In this document: piece by piece, positions 33,413 to 41,576 of the stretch
How positions within the stretch are numbered: the first letter of the stretch is position 1
Layout of the letters: each line of letters begins with the position of its first letter
From: UBA11740 sp049273695
GTDB taxonomy: Bacteria > Acidobacteriota > Blastocatellia > Pyrinomonadales > Pyrinomonadaceae
Direction: 5' to 3'
DNA: 64,000 nucleotides
NCBI GenBank assembly: GCA_049273695.1
Contig: JBASRE010000036.1
Span: 1-64,000, forward strand
Position numbers and translations under genes: made by a program
Notes under the pieces: model-generated
The model's database searches: none
What the model saw: the letters and a program-made list of their open reading frames with translations, nothing else
Told to the model about the DNA's origin: nothing

Positions 33413-36400
33413 TTACTTCTCCTTGCGTTGTAGAGAGACGCGACCAGCATTCCCTTATCAAAGAGCGTCTCGACGCAGTTTTGAATGATCGCTAGCGGAA
33501 CATATCTAAACTTGTCCGAGATGTTGGTAGGTTTTCCTCGCCCCGTTGTAATCACAACCTTGTCGAGATTATCAGCTCCCACCAAGGACTTGATTTGGGC
33601 CGTGATCGCCTCAGAACTAACGTTGCCGCCACCGCAAAGCTTCTCAATAATCCCGAGATGTAACACGCAGAAATCTGCGGCGCCCGTGATAATCGAATTC
33701 TGAGGACCCGAGCTTGAAGCCATTCTTGCTTTTATGTAATCAGCCAATTTAACCTGCACATTACTGTTTGGATCGTTAAAGTTAAGCTGGTTTAGATTCA
33801 CGTCCTCCTTGGTAGGAATTGAGACGCCCATCCTCTCAAAATACTCTCTTTTAGGAACCCTATTGTTATACTTGTTGCCTTCAAGATTGGCCTGTATTCG
33901 TTCGTCTATGATTATGATCTTAGTAACAACCGTCTCCAAATAGCGCATCCTGTTGTCCACAGACTTCACGTGAAGTTTAGTCAACCTATGATGGCTACAA
34001 CACATTTCATAATATATGTCTGGCTTGTTTTCGTACCGCTCCCAATTGCGATCGTGCCCATCAATAAAGATGTCAATGAAACCGTCGCTTGCGTCCGGCG
34101 GGTACAAATACTTTTTCGGGGAATTACTATATTGAACTCGGAAAGACTTAACGTTTTTGCGACGGAACAACCGCCATAAATAAGTAGCCCAAGCGTTGTG
34201 GTCAAGGTTTTGTAAAACCTCCCTATCGAAGTCCCTCTTGTTTAGTATTCGTTGGGGCAAAGTTGATTTATGTTTCTGATAGAAACTTTCGAAAGCCGCT
34301 TCGTCGTTCAACCAAAGTAAGAACTCGTGGCTATACTCCCAGTCTGGCCTCTTCAGGAATTTCTCCTGCTGCGTGATGGTGATGCCTTTTGCTCCATAGA
34401 CTCTCTTTTCGGTATCGCTCAATCCGAGCGAGTTTTTGTCGTCGAACAGAAGTACTTTCTGGGGAACTCGGACGAAGAATTTGTAACCCAACGCTGATTC
34501 TCCAGAATCGGTCGGATGTGGCTGCGCATAGGCGTAAAGGATATTGGGAATTTTTGCGCCATCCCGCTCCTTATAGTTCCTCTCGTTGAGAGGATAGTCG
34601 CTTTCTATCGAATCGAGCGGCACGCGGCGCAGATACGCCGCACAAACCAGCATCTCGATACTTCCTAACCCCTTTTCTCTGAGCTTGTTAGTCTTTTCAT
34701 CAAGAACAGGCGAGGCAATCATTTGATTTCGTTCTGCAACGAGATCTTCCATTTCCTTATTTGTTTTGTGAAAACTATCGTAAATACTTACTTCGTAATA
34801 ACCAGTGTTCTTTTTATACTCGTCCACCACAACATTTATCGCAAAGAATAGCGATTCCTCATCGTTTTTCTTTTCGACGCTCGAGTGCTTCGTCACATTA
34901 CGGATAATGTTCTCCAGTATTATGTAAAACGCCTGGCAGCCGAGTATGTCATTAGGCATCGCCATCAAAGGGTCGCCGTTATCTTCGTCGTTCTTGATTT
35001 CGCGCAGGCCATCTTCATCTCTAACAAAGATGTTGATTTCAAATTCAATACCACTGTCGAGTCCTGAGATTCTATCCAACAGGATTCGGTTCTTATCAAA
35101 ACCGGCGACGACATCTTTGACCAGATATAGGGGACTCTCGAGCGTTGGATCGGTTGTGGCTATGTCTGCCAGAAAATCCATCCGGTTTCTTAAGTACTCG
35201 TTGAAGTAGGCGCGTTGCGTTTGGACGGCGAGGTTTGGATTAATTTGCAACTGGGGCCGGTACTGGCTCGAGTCAGAAACAATTTCGGACCCAAAGTCGT
35301 TGGGCGTTTTGTAGCGGCTTAACACGTGACTGCCGATATTGTGACTCATATTTCGGGCCATTACCTGGGAGATAGCCGCGCGGCTGGCTTGGCGCCTGAT
35401 TTCGTTCTTTGCCGTTTCTTCAATCCCCTTATAGTAGATTTGCTTTACTTCTTTAAAGCCGAGGTTATAAATGAAGTTTTGGAGGTGGAAGAGATACTCA
35501 TTGTAAAAGAAATCACCAATCTGGCTCTGTGTTTCGTTATCGCTATGCGTGCGCCAATTGAAATAACAGCGGCCTTTTGCGTCGCTGTCCTTGATAAGTC
35601 CGAGGAAGTACCCCACATCCTCGATACCCGTTGTCGATTTATGCGGGTTCGAGAAGATTGGTATTATCACGAATCCGCGGCAGGTTTGCTCCTTTAACTT
35701 TGGGTTGTAAATCGGGAGCACGTTCCGCTGGAAAAAATGAGAAAGGACATTGAAGCGTCCGTAGTCAGCAAACTTGACTGTCGGCCTTCTGTAAGCCCTT
35801 TCATATTCCTGAAGTACTTTCAGATAGGCTGAGAGTGTGTCTTTTAGTTCGTCTCGCACCGTTTCGTCACCCTTTACCTTGTCCCTGATCTCACCATAAT
35901 TCCTCGATCTAACTGGCAAGTTGAGTTCGCACAGCTTAATGAACCTCCGCACTGCTTTGGTACAATTCGGATACTTGGAATTCAGGCGATCGGCATAGTA
36001 TTTAGTTTCCGAATCTTCAGTCCCCGGGTCCTTTCTCAAGCGGAAGTAAGCTCTGGTGTTCTTGCCTATTTTTTTCTCCTCCCAAGACTTGAGGTGAAAG
36101 TAAAAGAATTCAATTGCCGCCAGGAGCCTTTCTGTTGGGACTGCTCGACCGGTATCATTCAGTAGTCCAAAGCATTGAAGCCACTGGTGAATTTTCCACG
36201 CCGGGTCTCTTGCCTCCGCGTTTTCTTCGTTCACTGGGTTACTCGGTCGACACTTAAGGAATAATTGGCCTTCAAAGCGTGAGATTATTTTGTCGATGAC
36301 GGGTGCATGCTGGGCCGCACTCTGATTACCGTGAGTGCTGTTCAGGCATTTGGCGACGGTATCCTGGTCAGGAAACAACTTGTTAATCGGGATCCGAAAG

Positions 36401-37464
36401 GGCTCTTCAAGATTGAGCTCAGAGCCTAGCGCGCAAAAGAGCCACTGCAGGATGGTATGGTCTATCTCTCCGCTTGACGCGTAAAAAATGTTGTTCTCTT
36501 TTTCGAGATCGTCGTTCCGACGAAAATCCTGATCTCCAAAAAACTTCACAAAGTCGTCTTTGAAGATAAGATTCGCCCTGGTTATGGTGTTAACGTGGAG
36601 ATAAAAGGCGAGCCATTCATCAGGCAGTTTATGAAACTCCCTGCTGTTACGAATGTTTCGCGTGTTCACAAAGATGGGAAACGTAAAACTGGGTTTCAGG
36701 TCGGATTCCGTCAAAGCTCCGAGCAGGTAATACGGCGAGGCTTTCTCATCGTCACTGGCTTTGGGATGAATGAAGCAATACATCCCGAAAAGCAACTGCA
36801 GATCTTTTATGAGGAAGTCTCGTACGTTATCTTCAAAAACTGACGTCTTATGCGGTTTGCCGCTGTTTGATTTTTTGTCTGGCTTCTCTTTGGCCGCGCC
36901 ATGAAGCAGGCATTGGAGATAAAAATACTTGTTGTTTCTATTTTTGACGTATTCATAGCCTTTTTGATTGACCAATTGCAGCTTGCCGAGGTGAAACCAA
37001 CTATTGGCCAGTTCCTGGGAATAGGCCTCTTCCAACAGGACTCTATTCAAACGACAGAGAGACTTTGAGTCTTGAGGTGTAGTCTTTGCTAGCTGGTCAA
37101 TCTGAGCCTTGGCACCTTCCGAAAGCACTACATCAGTAAATCGAGCCTTATCATAAAGTGCGGTCTCTCTAATAACCCGATTGAGGTCTTTGACCAGGAG
37201 CGAAACAAGAGCACGATGCGGTTCTCCCACGGAAGACGCGCAGTCGCGTAGCTGTTTTTGGGTTCTGGGCCCTAACTGACTTAGAAGGAATGTCGAAAGT
37301 GGATCCGCGTGTCGCGAAGCCAACTTCTGTATCAGCCCGTACGGATCGACAATATCCGAATCCGCGAATTGGGTATCATCAAGTTGCTCGTCCTCGGATT
37401 TCGCCCAATACTCACCGTATTCTTTGAGCAACCTGCTTATGTAGAAAAATCTGGTCTCAAACAT
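33409..37464 (-). CDS. Giant histidine-kinase-like ATPase (1351 aa)
   Basis: No signal peptide or clear membrane helix is seen. Residues 1-660 are a large unrecognised helical region. Residues 700-720 contain a dimerisation/phosphoacceptor-like helix with MARNMSHNIGSHVLSRYK (His708 and His713). A GHKL ATPase follows, with the N-box ILENIIRNVTKHS (Asn852, Asn856), YEVSIYDSF as a weak G1 box, and G2 REKGLGSIEML near 930. Beyond 1000 are FFVRVPQKVLLFDD and an unassigned C-terminal domain (KIIIIDERIQ, ADFCVLHLGIIEKL, VVITTGRGKPTN). It is likely a cytosolic sensor kinase for the receivers downstream. It lies 15 bp after the KAS III gene. Confidence 0.8.
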   Translation of the reverse strand: MFETRFFYISRLLKEYGEYWAKSEDEQLDDTQFADSDIVDPYGLIQKLASRHADPLSTFLLSQLGPRTQKQLRDCASSVGEPHRALVSLLVKDLNRVIRETALYDKARFTDVVLSEGAKAQIDQLAKTTPQDSKSLCRLNRVLLEEAYSQELANSWFHLGKLQLVNQKGYEYVKNRNNKYFYLQCLLHGAAKEKPDKKSNSGKPHKTSVFEDNVRDFLIKDLQLLFGMYCFIHPKASDDEKASPYYLLGALTESDLKPSFTFPIFVNTRNIRNSREFHKLPDEWLAFYLHVNTITRANLIFKDDFVKFFGDQDFRRNDDLEKENNIFYASSGEIDHTILQWLFCALGSELNLEEPFRIPINKLFPDQDTVAKCLNSTHGNQSAAQHAPVIDKIISRFEGQLFLKCRPSNPVNEENAEARDPAWKIHQWLQCFGLLNDTGRAVPTERLLAAIEFFYFHLKSWEEKKIGKNTRAYFRLRKDPGTEDSETKYYADRLNSKYPNCTKAVRRFIKLCELNLPVRSRNYGEIRDKVKGDETVRDELKDTLSAYLKVLQEYERAYRRPTVKFADYGRFNVLSHFFQRNVLPIYNPKLKEQTCRGFVIIPIFSNPHKSTTGIEDVGYFLGLIKDSDAKGRCYFNWRTHSDNETQSQIGDFFYNEYLFHLQNFIYNLGFKEVKQIYYKGIEETAKNEIRRQASRAAISQVMARNMSHNIGSHVLSRYKTPNDFGSEIVSDSSQYRPQLQINPNLAVQTQRAYFNEYLRNRMDFLADIATTDPTLESPLYLVKDVVAGFDKNRILLDRISGLDSGIEFEINIFVRDEDGLREIKNDEDNGDPLMAMPNDILGCQAFYIILENIIRNVTKHSSVEKKNDEESLFFAINVVVDEYKKNTGYYEVSIYDSFHKTNKEMEDLVAERNQMIASPVLDEKTNKLREKGLGSIEMLVCAAYLRRVPLDSIESDYPLNERNYKERDGAKIPNILYAYAQPHPTDSGESALGYKFFVRVPQKVLLFDDKNSLGLSDTEKRVYGAKGITITQQEKFLKRPDWEYSHEFLLWLNDEAAFESFYQKHKSTLPQRILNKRDFDREVLQNLDHNAWATYLWRLFRRKNVKSFRVQYSNSPKKYLYPPDASDGFIDIFIDGHDRNWERYENKPDIYYEMCCSHHRLTKLHVKSVDNRMRYLETVVTKIIIIDERIQANLEGNKYNNRVPKREYFERMGVSIPTKEDVNLNQLNFNDPNSNVQVKLADYIKARMASSSGPQNSIITGAADFCVLHLGIIEKLCGGGNVSSEAITAQIKSLVGADNLDKVVITTGRGKPTNISDKFRYVPLAIIQNCVETLFDKGMLVASLYNARRSK

Positions 37465-37479
37465 GAGGACGTTTGCGTC

Positions 37480-38490
37480 TTAGGAGTTCCAGTTGAGGTC
37501 GGCTATGCCTACGGTATAGCCGGCGCCGAAGCTACATAGCAGAATACGATCCCCTTTGGCAAATGTATTTTGTTCGTGATATTGAGCAAGGCACAGGGGG
37601 ATTGAGGCCGCCGCCGTGTTTCCAACCTGTTCGAGGTTTGTCAGCATCTTCTGCCGTGGGATATCCAAACGCTCAGAAATGTCGTTGAGCATCCGAATAT
37701 TAGACTGGTGGAAAATGAAGTGATCAAATGAGTTAACCGTCAACTCGTACTTTGCAAAGTAATTCTCGACAAAGCTGAGAGTGAGGGCCGTGCCATGCTT
37801 GTAGACTCTGGTCCCCTTTAATCTGAGAGTATCATCGTAATCTTTTGACAAGGACGAAAAATACACTATGTCGTCGATGTAATCGGTGACGCTCGCGGTT
37901 TCCGTCCGGTTAATGCCAAAGTCTGAGTCTTCACACCGTTCCACGATTACCGCTGCGGCGGCGTCCCCGAACAGTATGCCTGTTTGGTAATCGAAACCGT
38001 TCAACATGCGGCTCATGATCTCAGCGCCGCAAACGACCACTCTTTTCTTGTGCCCTAGTCTCACATAGTTCACTGCTTGCTCTAAACCAAAAAGAAAACC
38101 AGAACAAGCTGCGTTTACATCGTAAGCTGTCAGCCGCACGCCTTTACCGCCATAGTGTTTGCATAGTTCTTCGAAAACGAGACTGGCGTTCGATGGTGTC
38201 AACGATTCCGGACTTAATGTACCGAGAATGATTCCATCGACGTCGTCCAATGTTGAATCTATATTTGCAAGTAAACGAACGACACAGCTGGCCGCCAAAT
38301 CCCTGAGCCGCGCGCGATCATCGACGTATCTCCTTTCTTTGATCCCGCAGGCCCGAAGGATGAGATCGGCAGTTAAGTCCTTCCCGAATTTTACGTAATA
38401 AGAATCGCCGTAATCCCGCGCCAATGATTCATTGTCTACTCTCCGGTCCGGAAGAGAATATGCCGACCCCTTGATAGTTGCTTTGTACAT
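37480..38490 (-). CDS. 3-oxoacyl-ACP synthase III-like (FabH/KAS III) enzyme
   Basis: The 336-residue protein has the full thiolase-fold triad: Cys129 in NAACSGF, His261 in FHQSNIRML, and Asn291 in VGNTAAASIP. C-terminal LLCSFGAGYTVGIADL also fits. KAS III enzymes start fatty acid or specialised acyl chains by condensing an acyl-CoA with malonyl-ACP. Here it sits three bases after the MFS gene and in front of a giant kinase, not with fab genes. It is therefore likely dedicated to a signalling or specialised lipid/ketide product (inference). AAGGAT precedes the ATG. Confidence 0.92.
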   Translation of the reverse strand: MYKATIKGSAYSLPDRRVDNESLARDYGDSYYVKFGKDLTADLILRACGIKERRYVDDRARLRDLAASCVVRLLANIDSTLDDVDGIILGTLSPESLTPSNASLVFEELCKHYGGKGVRLTAYDVNAACSGFLFGLEQAVNYVRLGHKKRVVVCGAEIMSRMLNGFDYQTGILFGDAAAAVIVERCEDSDFGINRTETASVTDYIDDIVYFSSLSKDYDDTLRLKGTRVYKHGTALTLSFVENYFAKYELTVNSFDHFIFHQSNIRMLNDISERLDIPRQKMLTNLEQVGNTAAASIPLCLAQYHEQNTFAKGDRILLCSFGAGYTVGIADLNWNS

Positions 38491-38493
38491 GGC

Positions 38494-39819
38494 TTAATCC
38501 TTGCCAGATTCAACAAAGTTAAGATCGTTATGAAACGATTCAGAAACGAAACACCAGGCGATGATAGCTATGCTAATCGTGCTCAAGCCCAGGACCGTTG
38601 TGGCGACCATCGTGTCCAGTCCGTTCTCGAGAAACACGAACATTGGGACTATCGGCAGCGCCAGGGCCCTGATTAGATTCGGGACGGCGGTAGTTGCCGT
38701 TGCTCTCAGGTTTGTTCCCCACTGCTCCGCAACCGTAGCAAGCAGCAGTGTCCAGTAGCCAACGCTGAATCCTAATAAGGGAGTAAATATGAAATGGTAC
38801 TGAAACGCGGAACGCGGTCCGATTGCGCCAAAAGCACCCACCACCAAAGCTGCGAATATCAGGTACATGATCAGCACTTTCTTTCGGCTCTGGAGCTTTT
38901 GGCTGATGTAGTTCGCGACAATATCACCGATAGAAAGAGCGATGAAAAACGTAATCACCGTGATCCCCAAGCTAATCTTTTCACCGTTCAGGTACCTTGA
39001 ATAGTTTGTGGCAAATTTTATCGGAATCGAAATAATGAAATATGTCGGCGCGCCCAACAGCACACAGATCAGCAGCTTCTTCAAAAGCTTTGGGTTAGCA
39101 AATATCGCGAGGACATTTCCCTTGGCTATGCTCGAGCTTTGCTGCGAAATGTAAACCAACGAATCAAACAGTCCGATCCTGACCAGCAATAGGACCAGTC
39201 CGAGGAGGCCGCCAATGATGTAGAGGTAATTCCACGGCAGTCCGGAAAACTCAGTCAAAGCCGCGGCAAACGAGGCCCCCAGCACTCCAAAGGATACGAC
39301 TATCATTATTCCATAGCCTCTTTTCTCCTTTGGAAACACTTCACCAACCAACGTCACAGCTATGCTTAGCTCTGCCGCGAGTCCCACACCGCTCAAGAAA
39401 CGAAGACCTTTATAGATCTCCAACCAATAAGGCATACCCGAGGTCAACAGCCCGTTGGCGAGGTTTGCGAGTGAATACAATGCAATCGACGCATATAGAG
39501 CCCTCTTGCGGCCGAACCGATCCGCTAACACACCCCAAAGAATTCCGGCCAACAAGCCCGCGTTTTGCCAGTTTTCCAGACTATAAGAACTCGACTTTAC
39601 GAACGCTATCGCGTCGGCGTTGGTGGGATTGAGTTGTTGAAGAACGAGAAGCGACTGGCTTCGGACGAGAGCGGCAATCCATAAATCATAGGCATCAACA
39701 AAGTACCCCACCGCGCTGACGAAAACGACGAAAAAGAGGCGGCGAGAATGGCTGTTCGTTTTCACATCGCTGCGAGACACCGCAGCCGGCGCAGATAGAG
39801 ATGAAGACAACACTCCCAT
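38494..39819 (-). CDS. MFS transporter
   Basis: This major facilitator superfamily permease has about twelve membrane helices. It has the motif GVLADRFGRKRALY between helices 2 and 3, VGYFVDAYDLWIAALV in helix 1, and a sugar/metabolite-transporter-like FLSGVGLAAELSIAVTLVGEVFP segment. The family commonly includes phosphate, carboxylate and drug carriers. ATG 39819 gives 441 residues; the frame is open to 39882 (TTG) with 21 more residues. It is the first gene of the operon, 3 bp before the KAS III gene, and would suit export or import of the KAS III product. Confidence 0.88.
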   Translation of the reverse strand: MGVLSSSLSAPAAVSRSDVKTNSHSRRLFFVVFVSAVGYFVDAYDLWIAALVRSQSLLVLQQLNPTNADAIAFVKSSSYSLENWQNAGLLAGILWGVLADRFGRKRALYASIALYSLANLANGLLTSGMPYWLEIYKGLRFLSGVGLAAELSIAVTLVGEVFPKEKRGYGIMIVVSFGVLGASFAAALTEFSGLPWNYLYIIGGLLGLVLLLVRIGLFDSLVYISQQSSSIAKGNVLAIFANPKLLKKLLICVLLGAPTYFIISIPIKFATNYSRYLNGEKISLGITVITFFIALSIGDIVANYISQKLQSRKKVLIMYLIFAALVVGAFGAIGPRSAFQYHFIFTPLLGFSVGYWTLLLATVAEQWGTNLRATATTAVPNLIRALALPIVPMFVFLENGLDTMVATTVLGLSTISIAIIAWCFVSESFHNDLNFVESGKD

Positions 39820-40345
39820 TAGCAATTCATTTAGATTGTGGAGGGCGCGAGGACCTGTAGCTAATGTGCTGCTTAATCCCAAAGACCTTCAACCAGAACC
39901 TTTGGTTGTCGAACAAATGAGATGCCAAGCGCTTTCCGGCTCAGATTCATTATTTCTTCCTATGACTGTCAAACGTTGCCTTCTACACGGCACCGTTCGC
40001 AGAAAAGTGTCAGTTGGGAACCGAGCTTGTAGGACCTGCAGCTGGGCGTTATCCAACTGCAATAGGCTGGGGTAAAAGCTAATGTGTTTCAATCAGCGAA
40101 AATTGGAGGTTCACGGGGTGTGGCTGATTGGTTCTGGTCATTAAAAATTGAACAACCATTTCCAAGTATCGAACAAACCCGAGGGTTGTCTTTGCCTTGC
40201 GATCATGGTAGTGATTTGGCATCAATTCGCCACAAGTGCATTCTACGCGCAATCGTGCAATCGCGTTTCGGTTGTTCTTGGCGTGAGAATCAGAGCAGGA
40301 ATTATTTTTGCTAAGGGCTGTATAGTTTGATAGTGAACGCTCTGC
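39820..40345. other. Intergenic region upstream of the signalling operon
   Basis: About 520 bp separate the MFS start from tRNA-Val. No credible gene is present. At about 39887-39906 CAACCA and TGGTTG form a 6-bp inverted repeat with a 7-bp spacer, about 70 bp before the MFS start, a possible operator. Near 40181-40199, ACAAACCC-GA-GGGTTGT is another palindrome. Both are weak calls. Confidence 0.35.
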
Positions 40346-40420
<75 letters not shown>

Positions 40421-40427
40421 AATACAG

Positions 40428-40472
40428 AAAAGGGCGGCCATGTTACTGGTCGCCCTTTCCACTTTTGTTGTC
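40428..40472 (+). terminator. Hairpin terminator after tRNA-Val
   Basis: AAAAGGGCG plus GCCA pairs with TGGT plus CGCCCTTT around a TGTTAC loop, followed by CCACTTTTGTTG. It resembles an intrinsic terminator for the tRNA and may also serve the convergent minus-strand gene that ends at 40492. Confidence 0.65.
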
Positions 40473-40491
40473 TATGACGCTTCCACCCAAA

Positions 40492-41082
40492 TTACTGAAG
40501 AATCGGGTGACTACCGCCGCGACTGTGATCCGCGGTCTGTGCGTACAGCCGGCGATCATTGTGATACAGAATCAAATGCTCACCTTCGTAGCGTACGACG
40601 TTTGAGATTCGTTGCCAGTCGCGCTCGTGCTCAGCGATCACAAATGCTAACGGGCTGTTTGACAGTACCATTCCAGCCGCGAATACATACCCACCCTGAT
40701 CGTAGACGCTACCCCGGTATTGGCCGGCGCCAACTGCGATATCCGGCGAGTATTGTCCGCTGCTGTCGCGCGTGCGATCCGCGCGACCGATGAACACCGT
40801 GTAGTCGCGGAAGTTGAGCCGCGAACGATAGCCGCGGCGCGCAGCGGCGGCGAACAAGTCCGCGAACCCGCTATCGATCGCCCGCAGGACTTCAGGCCGT
40901 GGCGTAACTCGCGCCACGACCGTAACGCCCCGCGGCGTCGTGGTAGCAACTGTGAACCTGTCGCCCGTCACCTGTTGAGCGCGCGCGACCAAACCTGAAC
41001 TGACAGCGGGCTGAGCGTTGACTACGGCCACGCTGGCAAGAACAACTAAAAATGCACCGATGATAAAGTTCTTTGTCTTCAT
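40492..41082 (-). CDS. Exported hypothetical protein
   Basis: The 196-residue protein has a signal peptide (FIIGAFLVVLASVAVVNAQ, cleavage after Ala23). The mature part shows FADLFAAAARRGYRSRLNFRDYTVFIG, GAGQYRGSVYDQGGYVFAAGMVLSN and FVIAEHERDWQRISNVVRYEGEHLILYHND. The EHERDWQRI motif has a metallo-protease-like look but lacks HExxH. It resembles hypothetical secreted proteins of soil bacteria. A GCGACCCG/CGGGTCGC hairpin sits just upstream. Confidence 0.75.
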   Translation of the reverse strand: MKTKNFIIGAFLVVLASVAVVNAQPAVSSGLVARAQQVTGDRFTVATTTPRGVTVVARVTPRPEVLRAIDSGFADLFAAAARRGYRSRLNFRDYTVFIGRADRTRDSSGQYSPDIAVGAGQYRGSVYDQGGYVFAAGMVLSNSPLAFVIAEHERDWQRISNVVRYEGEHLILYHNDRRLYAQTADHSRGGSHPILQ

Positions 41083-41102
41083 TTCTTTGCTCCTAAAACG
41101 CC

Positions 41103-41130
41103 GCGACCCGCGCTTGGGGGCACGGGTCGC
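41103..41130. repeat. Inverted repeat between two small exported-protein genes
   Basis: GCGACCCG at 41103-41110 and CGGGTCGC at 41123-41130 form an 8-bp stem with a 12-base loop. It lies in the 69-bp gap between the 59-residue secreted protein and the next minus-strand gene. It could attenuate or end transcription. No T-tract follows. Confidence 0.5.
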
Positions 41131-41151
41131 ATTGGTAAAACTCGGAAAGCT

Positions 41152-41331
41152 TTATTCGGGTCGCCCCCGGTTGCTGTTACTCGGTGGGGGTTTCTGCTTT
41201 TCCTTGTCGACAATGCGCGGCTGGTCCTTCGGCGGACGGTTGGAATTATTGCCGCCCTTCTGCGCGAACAAACCAAACGGGAGCATTAGCCCGATTAGTG
41301 CCGCCATTAAAAGTAATCTTACGTGCTTCAT
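41152..41331 (-). CDS. Small exported Pro/Asn-rich peptide (59 aa)
   Basis: I read this gene directly: ATG 41331 and TAA ending at 41152. The product MKHVRLLLMAALIGLMLPFG, then LFAQKGGNNS and NRPPKDQPRIVDKEKQKPPP..., has a signal peptide (cut after LFAQ) and a mature part of about 35 polar residues. A CAGGAAAC sequence precedes the start. Function unknown; probably secreted or periplasmic. Confidence 0.7.
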   Translation of the reverse strand: MKHVRLLLMAALIGLMLPFGLFAQKGGNNSNRPPKDQPRIVDKEKQKPPPSNSNRGRPE

Positions 41332-41576
41332 GTTTCCTGACCGCCTCCTCGGTATTTCTTTGTTTTGAAGGAGAGGCGGAGAGCTTACGTTTTAGGTTTC
41401 AGCAACATGGGTGCCACACCCGAGTTGTGAGACGCTAGATTAGCTCAAAAAGTCTGCTGCCGCGATCTTTGTTGTCTTCGGCGGCCGTTCTGAGGCCCGT
41501 TAGCCCTAAAAGAGCTCGATTTTGCCGCAGTTTTTCGCACTGTTTGGCACTTCGCCGAACCATATCGTGCAGGGAC

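Noticed and set aside
39889..40092. 67-residue minus-strand ORF upstream of the MFS gene
   Set aside because: No motif, no ribosome site, and it covers a likely promoter region.
40530..40552. GTACGCACAGACCGCGGATC-like sequence resembling the CRP-like motif
   Set aside because: It lies within the coding end of the exported protein and keeps only the CGCACAGACC half; the TGTG half is weak, so it is probably coincidental.
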